Assembly (NCBI GenBank): GCA_000997105.1
Contig: LCEJ01000019.1
Span: 1-12,816, forward strand
Direction of reading: 5' to 3'
Origin: Candidatus Daviesbacteria bacterium GW2011_GWA2_42_7
Lineage (GTDB): Bacteria > Patescibacteriota > Microgenomatia > Daviesbacterales > UBA10151
Length of the DNA: 12,816 nt
Shown: positions 6,899-12,816 of the stretch, piece by piece
Layout of the letters: each line of letters begins with the position of its first letter
How positions within the stretch are numbered: position 1 is the stretch's first letter
Made by a program: the position numbers and the translations under genes
The notes under the pieces: model-generated
The model's input: only the letters and a program-made list of their open reading frames with translations
The model's database searches: none
Told to the model about the DNA's origin: nothing

Positions 6899-7518
6899 GT
6901 TCGGGATTTATTGCCTTTCACTTTCCGGTAAACATAAAATCCGCCTAAGCCTAGGACTACCAAAATTATCAAGGCATCAGCCTTATGGAAATATGGCCCT
7001 AAAGTGTCCCAGTTTTCCCCCATGGTAAAACCGACCCAGGCAAGAAACAACGACCATATAAACGACCCTATAAAGGTCAAAACTATAAACCTGCCCAAGG
7101 GGAGCTTTGCAAAACCAGCAGGCAGGGAGATAACAGTCCTTACTCCTGGAACTACCCTGCTGCCTAAAACAACTAAATCCTTATACTTATGTAAAAGTTC
7201 CTCCGCCTTATCTAACTCTTCCTCACCAAGTAAAATCCACTTCCCCCATTTTCTTACAAAGCGGCGGACTAACTTTTCATGCCCCCAATAGCCAAGTGCA
7301 TAAGCAGCCAGGGACCCTAAAACATTACCTAAAGCCCCTGCCACCCCTACCCAGATTAGCTCAAACCTGCCGGTTGAGACTAAAAATCCCGAAAAAGGCA
7401 TAATTATCTCTGAGGGAAGTGGAATTAAGGCCGACTCTATAGCCATAGTAAGGACAATGCCGGGGTAACCGAGTGTTGAAATTATATGAATGACCCAACC
7501 TGCAACTGATTCAAGCAT
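6895..7518 (-). CDS. DedA-family (SNARE-associated/VTT) membrane protein
   Basis: 207 residues, typical length. Family marks are an acidic residue before the re-entrant loop (E28...IPLPSEIIMPFSG, 32-44), then SRVVPGVRTVISLPAGFAKL (120-139) with the conserved Arg121 and Arg127, and a final membrane span (about 183-198) with a basic tail. Hydrophobic segments lie at about 5-30, 54-78, 145-166 and 183-198. DedA proteins sit in the cytoplasmic membrane; members act in lipid-carrier or phospholipid flipping and membrane homeostasis. Which substrate this one handles cannot be told from sequence. It is transcribed alone, divergent from rsmI, and ends 4 bp inside the small ORF coming the other way. 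Confidence 0.93.
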   Translation of the reverse strand: MLESVAGWVIHIISTLGYPGIVLTMAIESALIPLPSEIIMPFSGFLVSTGRFELIWVGVAGALGNVLGSLAAYALGYWGHEKLVRRFVRKWGKWILLGEEELDKAEELLHKYKDLVVLGSRVVPGVRTVISLPAGFAKLPLGRFIVLTFIGSFIWSLFLAWVGFTMGENWDTLGPYFHKADALIILVVLGLGGFYVYRKVKGNKSRT

Positions 7519-7540
7519 GATAGAATTAACCTAATTACTA

Positions 7541-7580
7541 ATAAGCGAAGCTTGAAAACATATTTTTCAAGCAAGCTTTC
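7541..7580. repeat. Hairpin between dedA-like gene and rsmI
   Basis: Perfect 9-bp arms GCTTGAAAA (7550-7558) and TTTTCAAGC (7564-7572) with a 5-nt loop, extended by imperfect AAGC/GCTT flanks. The flanking genes diverge, so it is not needed as a terminator. In reverse orientation it resembles the palindrome at 6560-6600. Confidence 0.6.
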
Positions 7581-7632
7581 AAACTATGTTTATTAACCCA
7601 ATTAACCTAAAAAATTCTTAAATTGGAATTTG

Positions 7633-7658
7633 TTTAGAAATTAGGATTTAGAAATTAG
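7633..7658. repeat. Short direct repeat just upstream of rsmI
   Basis: TTTAGAAATTAG occurs at 7633-7644 and again at 7647-7658, a 14-nt period. A partial third AGAAATT follows at 7657-7663. It ends 11 nt before the rsmI ATG. It could be a regulator site or replication slippage. Confidence 0.65.
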
Positions 7659-7669
7659 AAATTTAACTT

Positions 7670-8350
7670 ATGTTATACATTGTACCAACACCTATCGGTA
7701 ATTTAAAAGATATTACTTTAAGGGCCCTTGAGGTGCTAAAAGAGGTGGATGGAATCATTTGCGAAGACACCAGAAGGACTGGCCTGCTTTTAAGCCATTT
7801 CCAAATCAAAAAACCACTTTTAGTCTTAAATGACTACAATGAGGCTACAACTGTTCCAAGGCTGATTGCCCAATTGCAAAGCAGTCAAAACTTGGCATTA
7901 GTCTCTGACGCCGGAACTCCTTTGGTGTCTGACCCGGGGTATAAACTAGTCCGGGAATGCCTTACCCAGGGAATTGCTGTGGATTCCCTCCCTGGCCCAT
8001 CTTCTATCCTTCCCGCTCTTACCTTATCCGGATTACCACCTGACAAATTCATTTTCTTGGGCTACCTCCCGGAAAAACCCGGCCACCGCTTAGAACTCCT
8101 AAAGAAACTTACTCTAATACATGAGAGTATCAGAGTGACATACATCGCCTATGTAGCGCCGCACAAATTAATGAAAACCCTGGAGGACATGCAGGAAGTT
8201 AATGGTGATATAGAAGTAGTTCTGGCCCACGAACTTACCAAAATCCACCAGTCGGTAAAAATGGAAACTATCACTAACTGGCTAGAGGTGTTTAAAAAGC
8301 AACCGCCAAAGGGAGAATATGTCCTTCTCTTTAACCTTGGAGCCCCATAG
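7670..8350 (+). CDS. rsmI: 16S rRNA 2'-O-ribose C1402 methyltransferase RsmI
   Basis: 226 residues of the SAM-dependent tetrapyrrole-methylase fold. Motifs: PTPIGNLKDIT (6-16), CEDTRRTG (31-38), the SAM-binding SDAGTPLVSDPG (79-90) and PGPSS (108-112). RsmI 2'-O-methylates C1402 in the decoding centre of 16S rRNA. At 226 residues it is shorter than the E. coli protein (about 286) and seems to lack the C-terminal helical extension. No ribosome site precedes the ATG, and the upstream sequence is AT-rich direct repeats with no convincing -35. It ends at a strong hairpin shared with the convergent operon. Confidence 0.95.
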   Translation: MLYIVPTPIGNLKDITLRALEVLKEVDGIICEDTRRTGLLLSHFQIKKPLLVLNDYNEATTVPRLIAQLQSSQNLALVSDAGTPLVSDPGYKLVRECLTQGIAVDSLPGPSSILPALTLSGLPPDKFIFLGYLPEKPGHRLELLKKLTLIHESIRVTYIAYVAPHKLMKTLEDMQEVNGDIEVVLAHELTKIHQSVKMETITNWLEVFKKQPPKGEYVLLFNLGAP

Positions 8351-8356
8351 TTCCTT

Positions 8357-8393
8357 GCAAGGCCAGGCCTTTTTCTGCAAGGCCTGGCCTTGC
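8357..8393. terminator. Perfect 13-bp hairpin between convergent genes
   Basis: Arms GCAAGGCCAGGCC (8357-8369) and GGCCTGGCCTTGC (8381-8393) with an 11-nt loop. It lies 6 bp after the rsmI stop and 5 bp before the end of the minus-strand operon, so it can serve both. It is very GC-rich for the surroundings. No T-run follows on either side, so termination might need a factor, or the hairpin may protect the 3' ends. Confidence 0.75.
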
Positions 8394-8398
8394 TGAGG

Positions 8399-9886
8399 CT
8401 AGGCGAAGCGTTTGGCTACCATTCTTCTTTCCGACCAGTTTAAGTGCTCTGGCAAGGATTCTGCTTCAATCTCCGTATTAGCCACAATTCCCCAAACACC
8501 ACCTTCAATTAAACAGTCCAAAATATCAGGATAAATACAAAGTTCCCCCTTGGCTAAAACATGGATCCGGGCTTTGTGTAAAATCTTAAATGCCGGCCCT
8601 ATAAATTTAACCAGGGCAGCTACCTGCTTCCGGTAAAATTCTCCCTCCGTTACCTTATATCCACCCAAATGAAGCTGTAACCTATCCAAATTCAATATCA
8701 CCCCATCAATCCCTACAGCCAGGTAATCTTCCAGGTTAATCAAATTCTCAGGTACGAAAACTTCCTGCCAAAACCTTAGGGTACCTTTTCTATTTATCCC
8801 CCGGGCCGCAAGTTCCTGTTTTATCCGGACCAGTTCATCAGCCGAGCGAAGCCCGGGGATCCCCAGCTCCACGTTCAAAAGATTCTTTTTATTCCTGACA
8901 AAAAGAAAAGCATCACATGCTAGGTCCAAAAGGCTTTTTTGGTGTATCAACCTTAATGCTCCGTCAATATCCCCATCTAAGATATCAGGCAGCCTGTAGA
9001 TAACCGGCTTAGTCGTAAAGCTTAAGGCCGACTCCGCTAACTTAAACACCAGATTTTCAAAATTAACCCTCCTGTCTGTCTGCCGTAAATCTAAAACCCT
9101 TTCTGCCTCTATTAATACTCCGTCTAAATCCATCCCCGGAATTGAAAACCCCGACGATAAATTAAAAAATACCTTAACAGCCGATTTTACAGCCTTCTTC
9201 TGTATATTTTGAGGGATCACAATATCTTCTGTCTTGGAAACCGGCAGGGTCTGGGTAAAGGGAGCGAGCCCCACAAGGAGGATTTTCCCTTTAATGGATA
9301 TGAATTCGTATATATATGGCAAAAAAAGCTTCTTATTGCCTTCTATAACTAACTTCCCTATCAGCTTTTGGGATTCAGGGTTTAAACCACTAGCCTTAAT
9401 TATTACCTCACCTAAATTTGGGTCAAAAAAAGCCGATCCCGGAACAATTTGTTTTTCTACCAGAAAAATAAGTTGGGAAGTAAGGCTTGACAATAATCCG
9501 GAATTAAAACCCTCCTGCCAAATCCTGGCATAGGCATGGTTTAACCATATATTAAAAAGGGCCTGCCAAAGCTCTTTTTTTGTTTTAAAAATCCCTCCCT
9601 TAAGATACCACCCCTTTCCTCTGCCTAAAACTTTGTCAAGCTCGGGGGATAAAGGGATCTTTCCAATTTTACTTTTAACAATGGCCAACCTTTGCTGGAA
9701 AACCTCCCTTGAAGCCGTTTTGAAATGTTCCAATACGGTTTGGAATATTATCTCCGGTGGGCAAACTGCAAAACCCGGAGCTATCGGAAAACCTGCCCTT
9801 TCAAGCCTTGAAAGGTTATAAGCGGTTACACCATATTCGGGCTGGTCAGACTCGGAAATAAATTTAATGGGCAGGATATTGGTCAT
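8399..9886 (-). CDS. Degenerate PEP-synthase-like protein (PPDK/PpsA family), probably inactive
   Basis: 495 residues against about 790 for PpsA. Recognisable pieces: an N-terminal ATP-grasp start (YGVTAYNLSRLERAGFPIAPGFAV, 18-41), a later ATP-grasp strand (VEKQIVPGSAFFDPNLGEVIIKASGL, 143-168), and a C-terminal PEP-binding barrel relic (KPVIYRLPDILDGD 293-306; GIDGVILNLDRLQL 392-405; LCIYPDILDCLIEGGVWGIV 449-468). The conserved arginine loop of ATP-grasp (RSSA..ED type) is missing and there is no GGxxSHAA phosphohistidine domain between the halves, so phosphate relay from ATP to pyruvate seems impossible. I infer a repurposed or structural paralogue. Its ATG overlaps the DUF192 stop by 4 nt (ATGA), implying translational coupling as the last gene of the operon. 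Confidence 0.75.
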   Translation of the reverse strand: MTNILPIKFISESDQPEYGVTAYNLSRLERAGFPIAPGFAVCPPEIIFQTVLEHFKTASREVFQQRLAIVKSKIGKIPLSPELDKVLGRGKGWYLKGGIFKTKKELWQALFNIWLNHAYARIWQEGFNSGLLSSLTSQLIFLVEKQIVPGSAFFDPNLGEVIIKASGLNPESQKLIGKLVIEGNKKLFLPYIYEFISIKGKILLVGLAPFTQTLPVSKTEDIVIPQNIQKKAVKSAVKVFFNLSSGFSIPGMDLDGVLIEAERVLDLRQTDRRVNFENLVFKLAESALSFTTKPVIYRLPDILDGDIDGALRLIHQKSLLDLACDAFLFVRNKKNLLNVELGIPGLRSADELVRIKQELAARGINRKGTLRFWQEVFVPENLINLEDYLAVGIDGVILNLDRLQLHLGGYKVTEGEFYRKQVAALVKFIGPAFKILHKARIHVLAKGELCIYPDILDCLIEGGVWGIVANTEIEAESLPEHLNWSERRMVAKRFA

Positions 9887-10374
9887 TTAATCAGGTAGAC
9901 CTGGTCGCCTACTTTTATATTATTGGCACCTGAGAAACCGCTGTTTACCTCAAGAAGCATATCTATCGGGATAGTCGGTTCGTATATGGTAAGGGATGTG
10001 TCATCCTGCCCTTCCGGCGGAGGGGAGGCCGCTTTTATCAGATCCACCACCTTACCATTCTGGATAAAAATAAGGTCCAGAGGGAATTTCATCCCTTTCA
10101 TCCAAAACTGGTATTTCTTGCTTTCCGGAAAAACAAAGAGCATCCCGGAATCATTTGCCAAACTCGTACGGCCGCTTAACCCTTTACTTCTTTCGGGGGC
10201 TGTATCTGCAACCTCGATATTGACCAAAGTTTCATTGATCTTAACTTTAGTTTGGGTTGGAACCTGGTTACCCGGTACAAGAGGCTTTATTAAATTTTGA
10301 TTAAAGGAAAGGTACAAAGCCGTAAAAGCGACAATTAAAAGTACCGCAACCTGGATGGCAAATTTTTTAATCAT
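9883..10374 (-). CDS. Exported DUF192-family protein
   Basis: 163 residues. An N-terminal hydrophobic helix (6-23) acts as a signal sequence or membrane anchor. The DUF192 core (about 44-162) shows NIEVADTAPERSKGLSGRTSL, GMLFVFPESKKYQFWMKGMKFPLDLIFI, GKVVDL and VNSGFSGANNIKVGDQV. The family is widespread, small and beta-rich, and often found as a single extracytoplasmic domain. Its biochemical function is not established as far as I know. TATAAT (10382-10387, minus strand) ends 7 nt before the ATG, so an internal leaderless promoter may add to operon transcription. It lies 19 nt after the nuclease gene. Confidence 0.92.
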   Translation of the reverse strand: MIKKFAIQVAVLLIVAFTALYLSFNQNLIKPLVPGNQVPTQTKVKINETLVNIEVADTAPERSKGLSGRTSLANDSGMLFVFPESKKYQFWMKGMKFPLDLIFIQNGKVVDLIKAASPPPEGQDDTSLTIYEPTIPIDMLLEVNSGFSGANNIKVGDQVYLIK

Positions 10375-10381
10375 CTAGCTT

Positions 10382-10387
10382 ATTATA
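10382..10387 (-). promoter_or_regulatory. Consensus -10 box 7 nt before the DUF192 gene
   Basis: A perfect TATAAT read on the minus strand in the 19-nt gap between nuclease and DUF192 genes. The -35 region, inside the nuclease gene, is weak. It is probably an internal leaderless promoter. Confidence 0.45.
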
Positions 10388-10393
10388 TACACT

Positions 10394-10966
10394 TCAGTTA
10401 CATTTTTGCCACAGGCCACGGTTCCCTTCCCTGGCTTCCTTTTCAGCCTGAAGGAACCGGTCTGTAAATTTTACGTCCGGCGGATAGGTAGACGCATGGG
10501 CATATCCTTGGCGGACAAGATGGTCATTTACAAATATTGCCGAGCCGTTATCTGTAGTAATATACACATACCTTAACAACCTGCCAAATTTGTCGGTATC
10601 TGAGACGTCTTTTACCAAAAGTACATTTTTACCTTCAATAAGCCTCCTATTCTCCCCACTTGCTTCCTTACCAAAGCACCCCACGGGCCGGCGCGGGTCA
10701 ACAGTCTCCGGTGTATCAATGCCAATATAGCGCACTTTCTGCCCGCCCTCAACCTCAATAGTGTCACCATCAATAACCCTTACAACTAAAACCTCCTTAC
10801 CTGAAACACCCAGGGAAGCAGAGGGTGTAGATTCCCGGATAATAGTAGGGGTGGGAACAGTATTTTGAACAGGAGGCTGTGCAACTTGCCCCAACCCTTG
10901 GAAAGTAATAAGCAAACCGATAATAATCAATCCGGCTGCCAAGGAGACAATTTTTTTTCTCTGCAT
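10394..10966 (-). CDS. Secreted staphylococcal-nuclease-type thermonuclease
   Basis: 190 residues. Signal peptide or anchor at about 5-27, a Thr/Pro/Ser-rich linker (31-52), then the SNase domain (57-187). Catalytic residues are all visible: VIDGDT with D66, RYIGIDTPE with R79, D84 and E87, and GRLLRYVY with R129. These correspond to D21, R35, D40, E43 and R87 of the S. aureus enzyme. C97 and C189 may form a disulfide, fitting an extracellular enzyme. It is a Ca2+-dependent nuclease cutting DNA and RNA. In a reduced-genome organism such an enzyme could supply nucleotides from outside; that role is inference. It starts 12 nt after the CvpA-CAP stop, so the two are co-transcribed. Confidence 0.95.
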   Translation of the reverse strand: MQRKKIVSLAAGLIIIGLLITFQGLGQVAQPPVQNTVPTPTIIRESTPSASLGVSGKEVLVVRVIDGDTIEVEGGQKVRYIGIDTPETVDPRRPVGCFGKEASGENRRLIEGKNVLLVKDVSDTDKFGRLLRYVYITTDNGSAIFVNDHLVRQGYAHASTYPPDVKFTDRFLQAEKEAREGNRGLWQKCN

Positions 10967-10978
10967 TCTTAACTCGTT

Positions 10979-11932
10979 TTAATTCTTAAACACCTGGGTT
11001 ATCATCAAGCCGTAGTCCTCACTTGCGGCCACCCCTATACCGATTAGGTGGTAATCCTCCGAAAGTATATTTGCCCTATGTCCGGGGCTGTTCATTAACC
11101 CCCGGTGGGCCAGCTCCAGAGTTGGGGCAAAAGCCAAATTCTCACCAATCACCAAAAAACTTACATCAAGAGCCCTGGCCCTAAAAGCTAAGTCATTGCC
11201 TCCCGGGCTATGATGGGAAAAATAACCACGTTTGAACATATCCGCACTGTGTCCCCTGGCAACTTCCCTTAAAGCCGGGTCAAAGCTTAAAGGTGATAAC
11301 CCCTCTTGAACCCTCTCTTTGTTTACCAAACCAATCATGGCAAACTCAATTTTTTCATCAAAATTAAACCTGTCGTTTACAAAGCCTAAATTTACCCTTT
11401 CCGTCGCTTTCGGCTGGACGGTTAAAAATGTCAATGTATCCTGGGCAACCCCGCCAAAAACATTTTTCAAAGGCCCCTCAAGCTGGTAAGTCCGGGCTAA
11501 GATAAAAGAGCCTATTTTGGAATTGTTAACCTCACTCTTAATTTTAGGTTGGATCGGGAAAGTACCGATTAAAACTAAAACTACAGAGATAAAAACAAAT
11601 CCCCGCAACAGCGCCGGCAGCACACTCAAAAACTTTTCACCGGGAAGGTTTTCAACACTTGGTAATTTCCGTGAGAAAAACCTGACCCAAAGGAAAAAGA
11701 TTATCTCAATCAGATACCAAACAGCTATAAACCCTAAGACGTTAGCAAAAGAGTGGGGTAAGGAAAAAACACTTTTTAGCTGCCCAGCCGCCAGGTTATA
11801 AAATTTTAAGGAAAAAAAGAAAGCTAAAAGGAAGCTTAAAAGCTCAAAGAGTTCAAAAACTAAGGGTTTGCCAAATCCGGCAAAGGCAAAGACAGCTAAC
11901 GAAATAATAATGGCAATATCCACCAAATTCAC
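10979..11932 (-). CDS. CvpA-like membrane domain fused to extracellular CAP/SCP domain
   Basis: 317 residues from GTG 11932. An ATG two bases upstream is out of frame and runs straight into TGA. The N-terminal part (1-125) has four hydrophobic segments (about 3-20, 26-45, 62-85, 107-127) and the CvpA/colicin-V-production opening NLVDIAIIISLAVFAFAGF. A linker (130-190) leads to a CAP domain (194-316): MIGLVNKERVQEGLSPL, GHSADMFKRGYFSH (H228), IGENLAF (E264), GLMNSPGHRANIL (H285) and GIGVA. The CAP cleft residues look conserved. Secreted bacterial CAP proteins are linked to binding or cell-wall functions; the enzymatic role is not settled. It heads the operon with a TACAAT box (11940-11945, minus) 7 nt before the GTG. 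Confidence 0.92.
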   Translation of the reverse strand: MNLVDIAIIISLAVFAFAGFGKPLVFELFELLSFLLAFFFSLKFYNLAAGQLKSVFSLPHSFANVLGFIAVWYLIEIIFFLWVRFFSRKLPSVENLPGEKFLSVLPALLRGFVFISVVLVLIGTFPIQPKIKSEVNNSKIGSFILARTYQLEGPLKNVFGGVAQDTLTFLTVQPKATERVNLGFVNDRFNFDEKIEFAMIGLVNKERVQEGLSPLSFDPALREVARGHSADMFKRGYFSHHSPGGNDLAFRARALDVSFLVIGENLAFAPTLELAHRGLMNSPGHRANILSEDYHLIGIGVAASEDYGLMITQVFKN

Positions 11933-11939
11933 ATTTTTT

Positions 11940-11970
11940 ATTGTAACATCTTCTGCATCTGTGATATAAC
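11940..11970. promoter_or_regulatory. Interlocked divergent leaderless promoters
   Basis: Plus strand, for the DUF1003 gene: TTGTAA (11941-11946), 18-nt spacer, TATAAC (11965-11970), then 6 nt to ATG 11977. Minus strand, for the CvpA-CAP gene: TACAAT (11945-11940), then 7 nt to GTG 11932. The -35 of one overlaps the -10 of the other in a 44-bp gap, so polymerase could probably occupy only one at a time. No clear minus-strand -35 is seen. Confidence 0.55.
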
Positions 11971-11976
11971 TTTGAT

Positions 11977-12348
11977 ATGGAGACTAATTCTTTCCAAAGG
12001 CATGTCCCGGAAAATATTAATATAAAACACAGGCAAACTTTGGGTTTCCATGACAGGGTTGCCCTCTCTTTCACCAAACTTATCGGGACAATGTATGCAG
12101 TCTATACTTTGGTCCTTTTCCTGGCCGGATGGATGCTTTGGCAATCCGTGGACACTAATGCTTTTGACCCCTACCCTTTTGCTTTCTTATTGTTTATAGG
12201 TAACGTGATGCAGCTTTTATTAATTCCGCTTATTATAGTGAGCCAAAACCTGCAAAGCAAACATGCAGAACTTAGGGCAGAAGAGGAGTATAAAAGGACA
12301 GTTTCCATTTATAACGATATTGGCAAAATCCTTGAGAAATTAAAATAA
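11977..12348 (+). CDS. Short DUF1003-family membrane protein
   Basis: 123 residues. Two membrane spans (about 34-56 and 67-88), separated by the family signature DPYPFAFLL (64-72), and followed by the matching IIVSQNLQSKHAEL. A charged helical tail (96-123) follows. This is the DUF1003 pattern (fDPYPF ... P.I..SQN), in a form shorter than most members. Its function is unknown; position suggests a small cytoplasmic-membrane protein with both ends in the cytoplasm. It diverges from the CvpA-CAP operon and shares its promoter region, which hints at linked regulation. Confidence 0.85.
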   Translation: METNSFQRHVPENINIKHRQTLGFHDRVALSFTKLIGTMYAVYTLVLFLAGWMLWQSVDTNAFDPYPFAFLLFIGNVMQLLLIPLIIVSQNLQSKHAELRAEEEYKRTVSIYNDIGKILEKLK

Positions 12349-12351
12349 TAT

Positions 12352-12380
12352 TTGCTTTCCAGGGTAACCTTTGATATACT
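12352..12380 (+). promoter_or_regulatory. Promoter of the RRM gene
   Basis: TTGCTT (12352-12357), 17-nt spacer, TATACT (12375-12380). Transcription would start near 12386, leaving a leader of about 98 nt. This is unlike the leaderless spacing of the other genes. Confidence 0.7.
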
Positions 12381-12382
12381 TT

Positions 12383-12483
12383 GTGGGTACTCTTAAGTGT
12401 TGCTACCGTAAAGACAAATCTTCGATACGTAACCCACATTGCAAGAGACTTGAATTCCCAAGAAGGGCGGTGAAAAATATAAA
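12383..12483 (+). promoter_or_regulatory. Structured 5' leader of the RRM gene
   Basis: GTGGGT (12383-12388) can pair with ACCCAC (12432-12437), extendable by AC/GT across a one-base bulge, closing a domain of roughly 55 nt. A GGCGGTG stretch (12466-12472) 11 nt before the ATG is the only ribosome-site-like sequence of note in the window. A long structured leader on an RNA-binding-protein gene suggests autoregulation or a temperature response, by analogy with cyanobacterial Rbp and cold-shock genes. No known riboswitch is recognised. Confidence 0.45.
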
Positions 12484-12816
12484 ATGACAAAGTTATTCGT
12501 TGGCGGCTTACCGTACTCAACAACTACCGATGAACTCAGACAGATGTTTACCGGTTTTGGTTCAGTCTTATCCGCTGCCATTATTACAGATAAATTCACA
12601 GGCCAAAGCAAAGGTTTTGGTTTTGTGGAGATGGAAAGTGATGAAGAAGCCCAAAAAGCTATTCAGGAACTGAATGGTACAAATATGGACGGAAGGACCA
12701 TTGGTGTTTCCGTTGCCCGTCCGAAGGAAGACCGCCCCAGAGATGGTGGAGGTTTTAACCGCGGAGGTGGATTTGGTGGAGGTGGATTTGACAGAGGTGG
12801 AAGGGACAGCAGAGGT
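12484..12816 (+). CDS. Glycine-rich RRM RNA-binding protein (C-terminus off window)
   Basis: 111 codons to the right edge, no stop. One RRM (2-80): RNP2 is LFVGGL (4-9) and RNP1 is KGFGFVEM, with the usual aromatic residues, followed by VSVARP. From about 88 a Gly/Arg/Phe-rich tail begins (DGGGFNRGGGFGGGGFDRGG). This is the architecture of the small Rbp/glycine-rich RNA chaperones of cyanobacteria and many CPR bacteria. It would bind single-stranded RNA in the cytoplasm, and the RGG-like tail could add nonspecific RNA contacts. It has a strong promoter, a long leader and a ribosome-site-like stretch, all suggesting high and regulated expression. Confidence 0.95.
   Translation, partial: MTKLFVGGLPYSTTTDELRQMFTGFGSVLSAAIITDKFTGQSKGFGFVEMESDEEAQKAIQELNGTNMDGRTIGVSVARPKEDRPRDGGGFNRGGGFGGGGFDRGGRDSRG

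Noticed and set aside
11977..12144. Minus-strand ORFs overlapping the DUF1003 gene
   Set aside because: The plus-strand frame shows the DUF1003 signature; the minus-strand products show no domain and include Cys-rich, unlikely composition.
1..12816. A defence island, prophage or transposon
   Set aside because: No transposase, integrase, phage structural gene, restriction enzyme, Cas gene or terminal inverted repeats are visible. The SNase-type enzyme is a common secreted nuclease.

Overview
The window looks like chromosomal sequence from a small-genome, probably monoderm bacterium, most likely of the Patescibacteria/CPR radiation (Microgenomates-like). This is an inference from content: a secreted protein with a Thr/Pro-rich linker and a lamin-tail domain, a CvpA-CAP fusion, a degenerate PEP-synthase-like protein, and a short Gly-rich RRM protein. 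TGA is used as a stop codon (for example at the ends of both kinase ORFs and the response regulator), so a code that reads TGA as Gly is excluded. No taxon can be proved without a database search.

Layout. (1) 1-3240, minus strand: a very large exported surface protein running off the left edge, with signal peptide, Thr/Pro linker, lamin-tail domain, and an approximately 220-residue module present twice and separated by Ig-like repeats. (2) 3355-5817, plus strand: a two-component system. The membrane histidine kinase is split into two ORFs inside its PAS domain, and a single-domain response regulator follows. (3) 5917-6534, plus: LexA. (4) 6743-6898, plus: a possible 51-residue small protein, tail-to-tail with (5) a DedA-family membrane protein (6895-7518, minus). 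(6) 7670-8350, plus: RsmI, ending at a perfect hairpin shared with (7) a convergent minus-strand operon, 11932 to 8399: CvpA-CAP fusion, secreted thermonuclease, DUF192 protein and a degenerate PEP-synthase-like protein. (8) 11977-12348, plus: a short DUF1003 membrane protein, divergent from that operon. (9) 12484-12816, plus: a Gly-rich RRM RNA-binding protein with an approximately 100-nt leader, cut by the right edge.

The genes fall into three themes: cell-envelope or extracellular functions (surface protein, CvpA-CAP, nuclease, DUF192, DedA, DUF1003), signalling and stress regulation (kinase, regulator, LexA), and RNA-level functions (RsmI, RRM protein).

The strongest cross-cutting signal is promoter architecture. 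At least six genes have a -10-like hexamer ending 6-7 nt before the start codon, and four of these also have a -35-like element at 17-18 nt spacing. This places transcription starts at the start codon, so leaderless mRNAs look like the rule here, with the RRM gene a clear exception. Other notable points are the kinase that has lost the front of its PAS domain, the collapsed Ig-like repeat in the surface protein, the PEP-synthase-like protein lacking its phosphohistidine domain, and inverted repeats abutting the response-regulator and lexA promoters.
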